From Paracoccaceae bacterium (lineage in GTDB: Bacteria; Pseudomonadota; Alphaproteobacteria; Rhodobacterales; Rhodobacteraceae), in assembly GCA_003545125.1 (NCBI GenBank), contig DQCI01000296.1, positions 157 through 7,476 on the forward strand: 7,320 nucleotides of DNA, written 5' to 3'. The translations under genes and the position numbers were made by a program. The notes beneath the pieces were generated by a model, which worked only from the letters and a program-made list of their open reading frames with translations, did no database searches and was not told the origin of the DNA. Numbering within the stretch: position 1 is the stretch's first letter; every line of letters starts with the position of its first letter. Below, piece after piece: positions 1 through 6,294 of the stretch.

Positions 1-704
1 CCCGCATCGGTCATGTCACGGACTTGCTGGGCGGTAAGCTCGGTCACGATCTCGCCGCTCACATCCTTCACACCGGCGACATCGGTGAGCAGCAACAAGC
101 GGTCCGCCGTCAGCGCCTCGGCCACGGCACCCGCCGCGGTATCGCCGTTGACATTAAAGGTTTCACCGTCGCGCCCCATGCCGATCGGCGCGATCACCGG
201 GATGATTTCGGCTTCGAACAATTTGCGCAAAACCCGCGGATCGACCTGCGACGGCGTGCCGACGAAGCCGAGGTCGGGGTCGGCCTGGTCACAGACCATC
301 AAGCTGGCGTCCTTGCCGGTGAGCCCGACGGCGCGCCCGCCCGCATCGCTGATCGCCTGGACGATGCGCTTGTTGACCCGGCCCGCGAGCACCATCTCGA
401 CCACTTCCATCGTCGCCGCATCGGTCACCCGCTTGCCGCCGACGAAATGGCTCTCCACCCCGAGCCGCGCGAGCATGTCGTTGATCATCGGACCGCCACC
501 GTGGACGACCACCGGGTTCACACCTACCTGACGCATCAGCACGATGTCGCGTGCGAAACTCGCCATTTCGTCTGCGTCGCCCATCGCGTTGCCGCCGAAC
601 TTGACCACTACGGTGGCACCCTCGTAACGCTGAAGAAAGGGGAGGGCTTCGTTCAGGGTCCGGGCGGTGGCGATCCAGTCTCGGTTCATGGTCTGCTTTC
701 TCAT
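1..704 (-). CDS. argB: Acetylglutamate kinase, C-terminus cut by the window edge
   Basis: This cytoplasmic enzyme phosphorylates N-acetyl-L-glutamate with ATP, the second step of arginine biosynthesis. The 234 visible codons show the amino-acid-kinase fold: the N-terminal nucleotide-binding KFGGNAMG (residues 35-42), the glycine-rich substrate loop VHGGGP (67-72), the family stretch FVGGKRVTD (87-95), and [10 protein letters not shown] (183-192) followed by [10 protein letters not shown] (203-212). Family members are usually about 290-300 residues, so roughly 55-65 residues lie beyond the left edge. The ATG at 704 is preferred because GGAG sits six bases upstream; a second ATG at 689 has a weaker ribosome binding site, so the N-terminus could be five residues shorter. 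It lies 162 bases downstream of engB on the same strand and may be transcribed from its own promoter in that spacer. No frameshift or missing core residue was seen in the visible part. Confidence 0.96.
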   Translation of the reverse strand, partial: MRKQTMNRDWIATARTLNEALPFLQRYEGATVVVKFGGNAMGDADEMASFARDIVLMRQVGVNPVVVHGGGPMINDMLARLGVESHFVGGKRVTDAATMEVVEMVLAGRVNKRIVQAISDAGGRAVGLTGKDASLMVCDQADPDLGFVGTPSQVDPRVLRKLFEAEIIPVIAPIGMGRDGETFNVNGDTAAGAVAEALTADRLLLLTDVAGVKDVSGEIVTELTAQQVRDMTDA

Positions 705-730
705 GCGGTTCTCCAGCGGTACGCGGACCG

Positions 731-759
731 GTGTTACGCCTTCCCGCCGGACCTGCCAA
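731..759 (-). promoter_or_regulatory. Candidate promoter for argB
   Basis: Reading the minus strand, TTGGCA (759-754) matches five of six bases of the sigma-70 -35 consensus. It is followed after exactly 17 bases by TAACAC (736-731), which matches three of six bases of the -10 consensus. The predicted start would leave a leader of roughly 20 bases before the argB ATG at 704, enough for its GGAG site. The -10 match is weak, as is usual in high-GC alphaproteobacteria, so this is inference from position and partial consensus only. Confidence 0.35.
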
Positions 760-771
760 GTGCGGGCGCGT

Positions 772-829
772 CAAGGCTTTGGTCCTTCCGCGCTGATGGG
801 GCGCCGCCGTCGGTCGGACCGAAGCCTTG
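772..829. repeat. Long imperfect inverted repeat in the engB-argB spacer
   Basis: Arms 772-785 and 816-829 are complementary over 14 positions with one exception (780/821, a U-G pair on plus-strand RNA and an A/C mismatch on minus-strand RNA). The intervening loop is 30 bases. The repeat begins 37 bases after the engB stop and ends 12 bases upstream of the candidate argB -35 box. Read on the minus strand there is no T-run after the second arm (it continues GACGCG), so it is not a canonical intrinsic terminator. It could be an operator, a transcript-end structure protecting the engB mRNA, or a Rho-linked pause. No function can be assigned from sequence. Confidence 0.6.
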
Positions 830-866
830 CGTCTGCGATGAGACCGCGGCAACGGTCGAAGAGCGG

Positions 867-1523
867 CTATTCCAAAGTCGCGATCAACGCGCGCAGCGTC
901 TCGATCCCCTGACCTTTTTCCGACGAGGTCACCACCAGCTCCGGATAGGCCGCCGGGTGCTTTGCAAGTGCTGCACGCACCTGGGCGAGTACTTTCTCGC
1001 GGTCTTGGTCCTTGACCTTGTCGGCCTTGGTCAGCACCGCCTGGAAGGTCACTGCCGCCTTGTCGAGCAGTGTCATGATTTCCTCGTCCACCGCTTTCAC
1101 GCCGTGGCGGTTGTCGATCAGCACGAAGGCGCGCCGGAGCGTGGCCCGTCCCGCAAGATAGGCCTTGAGCAGGCGCTGCCACTTCTCCACCACCTTCACC
1201 GGCGCATTGGCGTAGCCATAGCCCGGCAGGTCGACCAGGAACGGCCCGGTCTCGGTGGTGAAGTAGTTGATCTCCTGGGTCCGCCCGGGCGTGTTCGATG
1301 CCCGCGCCAGCCCTTTGCGCCCGGTCAGCGCATTGATGAGGGAAGATTTGCCGACATTCGAGCGACCGGCGAAACAGACCTCCGGCCGGTCCGCGGGCGG
1401 CAGACCATCCATCGCCACGACGCCCTTGAGGAAATCGGTCTGCCCGGCGAACAGCAGGCGGCCGGCCTCGCGCGCCGCCTCCGAGGGCGGCTCGGCGATG
1501 GGGAAGGGCAGGGGCGAGGTCAC
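867..1523 (-). CDS. engB: Ribosome-biogenesis GTP-binding protein EngB/YsxC (YihA)
   Basis: EngB is an essential small GTPase that takes part in late large-ribosomal-subunit assembly in the cytoplasm. All G motifs are intact: G1 GRSNVGKSS (residues 53-61), G2 NTPGRTQ (77-83, Thr typical of this TrmE-Era-EngA-YihA family), G3 DLPGYGYA (98-105, the Tyr-rich form diagnostic of EngB), G4 TKAD (165-168) and G5 TSSEKGQG (199-206). At 218 residues it is near the usual 195-220. The start is taken as GTG at 1523, which overlaps the MOSC stop as GTGA and has GAGG seven bases upstream. The frame stays open further upstream to 1607, but that stretch lies inside the MOSC gene and is Arg-rich, unlike an EngB N-terminus. 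The overlap implies translational coupling to the upstream gene. The stop is TAG. Confidence 0.96.
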   Translation of the reverse strand: MTSPLPFPIAEPPSEAAREAGRLLFAGQTDFLKGVVAMDGLPPADRPEVCFAGRSNVGKSSLINALTGRKGLARASNTPGRTQEINYFTTETGPFLVDLPGYGYANAPVKVVEKWQRLLKAYLAGRATLRRAFVLIDNRHGVKAVDEEIMTLLDKAAVTFQAVLTKADKVKDQDREKVLAQVRAALAKHPAAYPELVVTSSEKGQGIETLRALIATLE

Positions 1524-2281
1524 CCGATCACCTCGACCTGGTCGGCCTGGTTGATGTCGCCGGTTTTGGTGACGACGGCGTAGACGCCGAATTCCCGGTG
1601 CCCCCACCCCGATTCCAACGCGCCGAGCGTGTCGGTATCGCGCTGGCCGGTGGACACCGAGGTGGAGGTCGCGAGGCAGCGCACGATGTTCTCGCGCACT
1701 TCCAGCTCCGCCAAACCGACGCGGATCCGCTTGCCGATCCAGTCACGTTCAGTCCAGGGTTCGAGCCCGTCGACGATGAGGTTCGGGCGCCATCGGCCTG
1801 GGGAAATGAGACGTCCCAGCTTCGTTTCAACCGCGCGGTGCGAGCCGAGGTTGATGATCGAGATCGACGGGAAATCGGTGTCGGTCATGCCCCTGAGCCC
1901 ATTGCGCACCACCGTTGCGGGCAACGCCCGGTTGCCCGGACTGATCGGCATGATCCACTGGATCAAATCGGCGCCGTCCTCGGGTTTGTCGGGGTCGATG
2001 GTGAGATCCTGGAGCTTCGGATGAGAGAGTGTCACCGTGCCGTAGGCCATGTGGCAGCGCGCGGTGATCGCCTGCATCATCGGCGCTTTCGCGGCCCGGG
2101 CAAAATTGGCGCAAGCGACCCAGGCGGGGTTCTCCGGGTCGTAGGCGCTGGCCTCATGCGCAATTGCCCAACGGCGGTCCCAAGGCAATGTCCGGTTCTC
2201 GGTAAGCAGCACGCGGGTCAGTGTCTCCCGTCCACAGGACTTGATCGGGTGACGCCAGATTTCCGTGAGATAGGCGCTCAT
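1520..2281 (-). CDS. MOSC-domain protein with MOSC N-terminal beta-barrel
   Basis: This 253-residue protein resembles the stand-alone MOSC family (domain named for the molybdenum cofactor sulfurase C-terminus), proposed to bind sulfur or molybdopterin-related groups through a conserved Cys. The N-terminal barrel signature is visible as IWRHPIKSCG (residues 8-17). The MOSC core includes RWRPNLIVDG (163-172), the conserved Cys in VRENIVRCLAT (Cys202) and the C-terminal FGVYAVVTKTGDI followed by VEVIG. No signal peptide or membrane segment is evident, so it is probably cytoplasmic. The ATG at 2281 overlaps the yidC stop as ATGA, and its own TGA overlaps the engB GTG, so it is coupled on both sides. 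It is a regular neighbour of yidC and engB in Rhodobacterales, but its substrate is unknown and the operon gives no metabolic clue. Family assignment is firm; function is not. Confidence 0.88.
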   Translation of the reverse strand: MSAYLTEIWRHPIKSCGRETLTRVLLTENRTLPWDRRWAIAHEASAYDPENPAWVACANFARAAKAPMMQAITARCHMAYGTVTLSHPKLQDLTIDPDKPEDGADLIQWIMPISPGNRALPATVVRNGLRGMTDTDFPSISIINLGSHRAVETKLGRLISPGRWRPNLIVDGLEPWTERDWIGKRIRVGLAELEVRENIVRCLATSTSVSTGQRDTDTLGALESGWGHREFGVYAVVTKTGDINQADQVEVIG

Positions 2282-4137
2282 TTCTTCTCCGATTTTTCCT
2301 TGGCCTCGGCGTCGGGTTTCTTCTTCTTGAGGCCCGCAAAGATGTTGCCGAACAGGTCAGGCCGGTGTCCGTGCCGCCACATGATGGTATACTGCTGGAT
2401 GAACGTGAGCGTGTTGTTCGAGATCCAGTAGAGCACAAGCCCGGAAGCGAAACGGCCGAGCATGAACATGAACACCCAGGGCATCCAGGCCATGATCTGG
2501 GCCTGGGTCTTGTCGGTGGCCGGCGGGTTCAGTTTCTGCTGCAGCCACATCGAAATGCCGAGCAGGATTGGCAGGAGGCCAAGGGAGAAGAAGGCGAACC
2601 AGCTGGTCGGCCCGGGCGCGTCGAAGGGAAAGAGGCCGAAGCCGTTCAGGATCGACGACGGGTCCGGCGCCGAGAGGTCGGCGATCCAGCCGAACCATGG
2701 TGCGTGACGCAGCTCGAGGGTGACGAAGATCACCTTGTAGAGCGAGAACCAGATCGGGATCTGGAGGAAGATCGGCAGGCAGCCCGAGGCGGGGTTCACC
2801 TTCTCGCGCTTGTAGAGCTCCATGATCTCGACCTGCTGCTTCTGCTTGTCGTCGCCGGCGCGCTCGCGGATCTTCTCCATCTCCGGCTGCAACTCGCGCA
2901 TCCGTGCCATCGAGACATAGGACTTGTAGGCAAGCGGGAACAGCATCGTCTTGATGACAACGGTCAGGGCGATGATCGCCCAGCCCATGTTGCCGATCAG
3001 CGCATTGAGATTGTGCAGCAGCCAGAACATTGGCTTGGTGATGAAGAAGAACATCCCCCAGTCGATCGAGTCGAGGAACTTGAAGACACCTTCTTCCTTC
3101 TCGTAGTCGCGAATGGTCCCCCATTCCTTGGCGCCGGCAAAGAGCCGGGTGGTCGCGACCGCGGTGGCGCCGGGAGCGACCTCAACGGTATCGAGCTTCA
3201 ACCAAGTGGAATACTGGTCGGAGGATTCTTCATACTTGTGCACCGCCGTGGCGCTCGACGTCGCATCGGGAATCAGAACCGACATCCAGTAGTGGTCGGT
3301 CATGCCGACCCATCCGGTGCCTTCCAGCGGGAAGACCTCGGCGTGGGCGCCCCACACCGGATCGGCCTCAAGCTCGCGCACCTTCTTGTATTTCGTTTCC
3401 GTGAGTTCCTCGGCGGTCTGCGCGATCGGCCCTTCCTGCAGAATATAGAAACCGGTGAGGTCTTCCGGTGTCCCGTGACGCAGAATAACGCCGTAGGGCG
3501 CGAGCCGCTGGGACGTGCCGGAATTGTTTTCGACCGATTGGGTCACGCTGAACATGTACTTGTCATCCACCGCGATCGTGCGCCGGAAGACCATGCCGTC
3601 AGCGTTCGTCCAGGCGAGCGTGATCGGGGTCTCGGGTGTGAGCGTTTCGCCCTCTTCGAGGCGCCACTCGGTGAGGGCGCCGGGCACGTCGTCGTTGCCG
3701 AGATCGCCACCCGGGGCCCAACCGTGGAGCGCGTAGTAGGCGTGGTCCTCACCGGCCGGCTTGAGCAGCGTGACAGTCGGCGAGTCCGGGTCGAGCGAGT
3801 CGCGGTATTGCTTGAGATGCAGATCGTCGATACGACCACCGACCAGCGCGATGGTGCCGGTGAGATCGGGCGTTTCGACGGCGATTCGCGCGCTGTCGGC
3901 AAGCACCGCCGAAATCGTCGGTGCCGGCACCGCCGGTGTTTCGCCCGCGGCACCCGGTGCGGTGGCCACGGGTGGGGTCGCTACGCCATCCGTACCGGCG
4001 CCGTCCGTGGACAGCCCAGCCACCGGTTCGGTGCTGTCGGGCGCCGTTTCCGGGGGCGGGAAAAGCATGTACCAGCCCGTGATCACGAGGAAGCTCAGGA
4101 CGAGCGCCATCACGGTATTCGACGTCTGGTTGTTCAT
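2278..4137 (-). CDS. yidC: Membrane protein insertase YidC (Oxa1 family)
   Basis: YidC inserts and folds inner-membrane proteins, alone or with SecYEG. The 619-residue protein has the Gram-negative layout: an N-terminal anchor (about residues 8-26); a Pro/Thr/Ala-rich linker (28-75); a large periplasmic P1 domain (about 80-345); then the conserved five-helix core with TM2 about 385-405, the cytoplasmic C1 coiled hairpin (405-447, YKSYVSMARMRELQPEM), TM3 about 453-475 (ASGCLPIFLQIPIWFSLYK), TM4 about 513-530 and TM5 about 548-582 (SGLVLYWISNNTLTFIQQ). The polar residue of the hydrophilic groove is Lys396 (VVIKTM) where E. coli has Arg366; Lys is usual in alphaproteobacteria as I recall. The C-terminus is Lys-rich, as expected for ribosome contact. 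AGGG seven bases upstream supports the ATG. It heads the overlapping yidC-MOSC-engB set. Neither rnpA nor yidD lies directly upstream. Confidence 0.97.
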   Translation of the reverse strand: MNNQTSNTVMALVLSFLVITGWYMLFPPPETAPDSTEPVAGLSTDGAGTDGVATPPVATAPGAAGETPAVPAPTISAVLADSARIAVETPDLTGTIALVGGRIDDLHLKQYRDSLDPDSPTVTLLKPAGEDHAYYALHGWAPGGDLGNDDVPGALTEWRLEEGETLTPETPITLAWTNADGMVFRRTIAVDDKYMFSVTQSVENNSGTSQRLAPYGVILRHGTPEDLTGFYILQEGPIAQTAEELTETKYKKVRELEADPVWGAHAEVFPLEGTGWVGMTDHYWMSVLIPDATSSATAVHKYEESSDQYSTWLKLDTVEVAPGATAVATTRLFAGAKEWGTIRDYEKEEGVFKFLDSIDWGMFFFITKPMFWLLHNLNALIGNMGWAIIALTVVIKTMLFPLAYKSYVSMARMRELQPEMEKIRERAGDDKQKQQVEIMELYKREKVNPASGCLPIFLQIPIWFSLYKVIFVTLELRHAPWFGWIADLSAPDPSSILNGFGLFPFDAPGPTSWFAFFSLGLLPILLGISMWLQQKLNPPATDKTQAQIMAWMPWVFMFMLGRFASGLVLYWISNNTLTFIQQYTIMWRHGHRPDLFGNIFAGLKKKKPDAEAKEKSEKK

Positions 4138-4168
4138 GGCTCAGCCCTGGTCGTTTCCGGTCAGGGTG

Positions 4169-4197
4169 GTTCAACAGGGGAGGGCCAGAAAGGTCAA
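4169..4197 (-). promoter_or_regulatory. Candidate yidC promoter
   Basis: On the minus strand TTGACC (4197-4192) matches five of six bases of the -35 consensus. After exactly 17 bases comes TTGAAC (4174-4169), a three-of-six match to the -10. Transcription would begin about 25 bases before the yidC ATG at 4137. The position fits the long non-coding gap upstream of yidC, which makes read-through from the EAL gene unlikely to be its only source of mRNA. This is inference from consensus and spacing. Confidence 0.4.
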
Positions 4198-4223
4198 GCA
4201 GTTTTCCTTTGATCGTTGGGGAA

Positions 4224-4246
4224 TGGGCCAGTTCCGACGTGGCCCA
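4224..4246. repeat. Perfect 7-bp inverted repeat upstream of yidC
   Basis: TGGGCCA (4224-4230) and TGGCCCA (4240-4246) are exact reverse complements around a 9-base loop. The element ends 27 bases upstream of the candidate yidC -35 box. No T-run follows on either strand, so it is a poor intrinsic terminator; a regulator binding site or an mRNA structure are alternatives. A match of this size can also occur by chance in GC-rich spacer. Confidence 0.4.
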
Positions 4247-4395
4247 ACCAGGCTCGCGACAGCCGGCCAATGGCCCGGGTGCCGATCGGCCGACGAAGCC
4301 CGGTGAGGCGGCACAATCCGCGCCGCGCGCCCGGTCCGGCAATGGCGGCACAGCGTCCACCGGAGCGATCCCCGCCGGGTCCGCAGACGCCTTCT

Positions 4396-4551
4396 TCAAC
4401 GGCAGGGAGTGGTATCGAGCCGTGCTATTGGCGTGTCTGGCGCGGTCTTCGCCCCGACCGGTTGCACGCTGGCCGCCAACGCCCGGTCCGCGGTGGCCCG
4501 GACCGCCAAGGCCACGTCCGGCTCGTCTTCCGCGCGCACGCCCGCCTCCAT
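4396..4551 (-). CDS. Possible small protein of 51 residues, unknown function
   Basis: I do not recognise this product. The ATG at 4551 has GGAG six bases upstream, and the frame runs 51 codons to a TGA. Over 4441-4560 I counted GC of about 82, 57 and 90 percent at codon positions 1, 2 and 3 of this frame, the pattern of a real high-GC gene. The signal disappears upstream of the ATG (4561-4659, about 70, 76, 67 percent), which argues that the start is meaningful. The last 15 codons use less GC-rich third positions. The peptide is Ala-rich with an acidic N-terminus (MEAGVRAEDEPDVALAV), a possible helix through ATADRALAAS and a C-terminal TTPCR; no signal peptide or membrane helix is seen. It is in the same phase as the EAL gene beyond its stop, so a decayed C-terminal extension is an alternative. 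Chance is also possible at this length. Confidence 0.28.
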   Translation of the reverse strand: MEAGVRAEDEPDVALAVRATADRALAASVQPVGAKTAPDTPIARLDTTPCR

Positions 4552-4589
4552 TCGTCGCTCCGCCGCCGGACGACGGGCCAACCAAGAAG

Positions 4590-4602
4590 CCGGGTCGCCC
4601 GG
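4590..4602 (-). terminator. Weak candidate terminator hairpin after the EAL gene
   Basis: On the minus strand CCGGG-CGA-CCCGG forms a tight 5-bp GC hairpin about 57 bases past the EAL gene stop. It is followed by CTTCTTGGTT rather than a clean T-run. The stem is short and the tail poor, so termination efficiency is doubtful. It precedes the possible small ORF, which would then need its own promoter. Confidence 0.2.
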
Positions 4603-4659
4603 GATCCTTTGACGCCATATGGCACTTGCCGCGCGTCGCGCCGGCCCGACGAAGCGTTT

Positions 4660-6207
4660 TCAGCCGACCTGGCGAGGAAGCCCTGGCGCGGTCGCGAGCT
4701 TGCTGCGGTGCGATGAGAGCCAGGCGGCGGTTTCCTCAACGGGCATCGGCTTGGCGATCGAATAGCCCTGTACATGGCTGCAGCCAAGTTGGGCGAGCAT
4801 GGCGTGTTCGCCGTGGCTTTCGACGCCTTCGCCCAATGTTTCGAGACCGAGCCGGTCGGCCATGGTCAGGATCGCCGCAACCATGTTCTGTTGATCGCGG
4901 TCGGTATCGACATGGGTGATGAAGCTCCGGTCGATCTTGATCCGGTTGACGTCGAACCGCCGGATATTCGCGATCGAGGCGTGACCGGTTCCGAAATCGT
5001 CCAGATCGATCGGGCAGCCGAGCCTGGAAAGGGCCGCGATATTGCGCGTGGTGGTGTCGTCGTCGGATTTGGCGACCACGTCTTCAAGCACTTCCACCGT
5101 CAAGCGGTCGGGGGAGATTTCGAACCGGTCGAGTTCCCAGCGGACCTTGTCGAAGAGCCGCGGATTGCGCAACTCGTCGGTCGAGAAATTGACCGAGACA
5201 CCCGGCACCGCCAGCCCCGCCCTGTCCCAGTCGCGCAACGATGTCAGCGATTGGAACAACATCACCTCGCCAAGCCGGTCAAACAACCCGGCACGGGCGA
5301 CGGCCGGCAGGAATGCACCCGGTGAGATCATACCCCGATCCGGGTGATGCCATCGTGCCAATGCCTCGAATCCGGTGATTTCACCCGTGTCGGTCGAAAC
5401 CTGTGGTTGGTACCAAGGGCGGATTTCGCCGTTCTCGAGCGCGCGGACCACTTCGCGGGTCATGTCGTCCGGCATCTCGACCCGCGGCCGCATGCCGCGC
5501 GCGAAGGCACGCACCGCGCCCGGCCCGGACCGTTTTGCCTCCTCGAGAGCGCTTTCAGCCGCGGCCAGAAACGCCTCCCCGGTCGCGTCCGGGACCCGGC
5601 TTGGCAGCGCGAAGCCGACCGAGGCTGTCACCAGCACCCGCGCGCCGTCCAGGGAGATCGGATCGGCCAACGCATCCTGCATCCGCGCGGCGAGCTGGAT
5701 GATCGTTTCGAGATCGACCCGCGGCGTCCTGGCGAGTGCCAGCCCGAAAAGGCCGGGACCGATCTTCGCCACCACGTCCGTCTCGCGCAGCACGCCGATC
5801 AGCCGGTCGGACGCCTGGCGCTGGATCGCCTCTGTGCCCTCTTCACCGTACTGGTCTCGCAACCGTGCAAATCCGTCAATCTCGATAACAACCGCGATCC
5901 GGGCGTCTTCGTCTCCCGTCACCCGACCTGTCAGGCCTTCGTCGAGCGCCTTGAGCAGAGCGTCGCGCCGCGGCAAACCGGTTATCGGGTCGCGGCGTGT
6001 CTCGCGGTTCTGGCCGCGGGTGAAAATGACGAAGAAGGCGAAAACCGCAGGAAAGATCACCGCCGCGGTCAGCAGGACGCCTTCACCGCCGAACCAATAG
6101 GCGCCGAGCATCAACGCGGGCAGAAACGCCGCGACCTGGGGGCCGGTGAAAGCGCCGCGGACCCCCGCCCACAGGGCGCCCGACCTCATTCGACTGGCTC
6201 TGACCAT
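4660..6207 (-). CDS. Membrane-anchored degenerate GGDEF / intact EAL c-di-GMP phosphodiesterase
   Basis: The 515-residue protein has two N-terminal hydrophobic helices (about residues 25-41 and 44-63), a GGDEF-type domain (about 70-235, opening DPITGLPRRDAL) and an EAL domain (about 250-500). The GGDEF signature is replaced by GPGLF (150-154), losing the Asp/Glu needed for diguanylate cyclase activity. The EAL domain keeps the expected catalytic set: FEALARW (EAL at 281-283), Asn340 in SVNFS, Glu372 in VEVLED, DDFGTG (Asp403/404), Lys424 and Asp426 in IKIDRSF, Glu460 in GEGVES and Gln480 in VQGY. It is therefore probably a c-di-GMP phosphodiesterase, the GGDEF part perhaps regulatory. I chose ATG 6207 because GGAGGT lies seven bases upstream; an in-frame ATG at 6225 would place that site inside the gene. 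It lies 87 bases downstream of ttcA. Physiological output cannot be read from this window. Confidence 0.92.
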   Translation of the reverse strand: MVRASRMRSGALWAGVRGAFTGPQVAAFLPALMLGAYWFGGEGVLLTAAVIFPAVFAFFVIFTRGQNRETRRDPITGLPRRDALLKALDEGLTGRVTGDEDARIAVVIEIDGFARLRDQYGEEGTEAIQRQASDRLIGVLRETDVVAKIGPGLFGLALARTPRVDLETIIQLAARMQDALADPISLDGARVLVTASVGFALPSRVPDATGEAFLAAAESALEEAKRSGPGAVRAFARGMRPRVEMPDDMTREVVRALENGEIRPWYQPQVSTDTGEITGFEALARWHHPDRGMISPGAFLPAVARAGLFDRLGEVMLFQSLTSLRDWDRAGLAVPGVSVNFSTDELRNPRLFDKVRWELDRFEISPDRLTVEVLEDVVAKSDDDTTTRNIAALSRLGCPIDLDDFGTGHASIANIRRFDVNRIKIDRSFITHVDTDRDQQNMVAAILTMADRLGLETLGEGVESHGEHAMLAQLGCSHVQGYSIAKPMPVEETAAWLSSHRSKLATAPGLPRQVG

Positions 6208-6214
6208 GACTGCT

Positions 6215-6220
6215 ACCTCC
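6215..6220 (-). promoter_or_regulatory. Strong Shine-Dalgarno site deciding the EAL gene start
   Basis: GGAGGT on the minus strand (6220-6215) stands seven bases before the ATG at 6207. This is the strongest ribosome binding site seen in the window. It decides between two in-frame ATG codons: the upstream one at 6225 has no comparable site and would translate through this sequence. Confidence 0.75.
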
Positions 6221-6267
6221 ACCATGTGGTCCCGCCTTAGTCGGCAACCCTATGGCGAGTCCGTCAA

Positions 6268-6284
6268 CCTGCGGTTAACGCAGG
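6268..6284. repeat. Perfect 6-bp hairpin between ttcA and the EAL gene
   Basis: CCTGCG (6268-6273) and CGCAGG (6279-6284) pair exactly around a 5-base loop, starting ten bases after the ttcA stop. On the minus strand no T-run follows (it continues TTGACGG), so it may be an attenuating or 3'-end-stabilising structure rather than a full terminator. A TTGACG that could act as a -35 box (6267-6262) abuts it, but no convincing -10 follows at 16-19 bases. The EAL gene may therefore be read mainly from the ttcA promoter. Confidence 0.4.
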
Positions 6285-6294
6285 AGGTGAATTT

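Larger units (their letters stand above)
4138..4659. other. 522-base gap between the EAL gene and yidC
   Basis: No recognisable gene lies here. In particular I see no rnpA, yidD or rpmH reading frame on the minus strand, although those commonly precede yidC. What is present: a candidate yidC promoter near its left end; a perfect 7-base inverted repeat (4224-4230/4240-4246); the palindromes GCCGATCGGC (4281-4290) and GCCATATGGC (4614-4623); a CCGGG/CCCGG hairpin (4590-4602); and one short minus-strand ORF at 4396-4551 with some coding character. GC is high throughout. Long open frames cross the gap on both strands, as expected in such DNA, but they run on into yidC or the EAL gene and encode Arg/Pro/Gly-rich peptides. 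Confidence 0.7.

Noticed and set aside
772..829. Intrinsic terminator for engB
   Set aside because: The stem has a 30-base loop and no T-run after it on the transcribed strand, so it is listed only as an inverted repeat.
24..1583. 519-codon open frame on the plus strand
   Set aside because: It lies opposite argB, engB and part of the MOSC gene, all with clear family motifs. Its His/Arg/Asp-rich peptide is typical of antisense shadow frames in high-GC DNA.
2365..4212. 615-codon open frame on the plus strand opposite yidC
   Set aside because: YidC motifs and topology on the minus strand are unmistakable. The plus-strand peptide is His/Glu/Arg/Gly-rich with no recognisable domain.
4409..4612. 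Plus-strand ORF with a weak lipobox-like FAPTGC segment, preceded in another frame by LLACLA as if frameshifted
   Set aside because: Its codon-position GC (about 57/82/90) is highest at position 2 relative to position 1, not the pattern of real genes. The same wobble positions fit the minus-strand ORF better, and there is no spaced ribosome binding site.
3749..4618. 289-codon minus-strand open frame spanning the gap and the start of yidC
   Set aside because: It overlaps nearly 390 bases of yidC in another frame and encodes a Gly/Arg/Pro-rich peptide; no RnpA or YidD features are present.
5344..6240. 298-codon open frame on the plus strand opposite the EAL gene
   Set aside because: It is antisense to a protein with all EAL residues in place, and its composition is shadow-like.
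6262..6267. TTGACG as the -35 of a separate EAL-gene promoter
   Set aside because: No acceptable -10 box lies 16-19 bases downstream, so I did not list it as a promoter.
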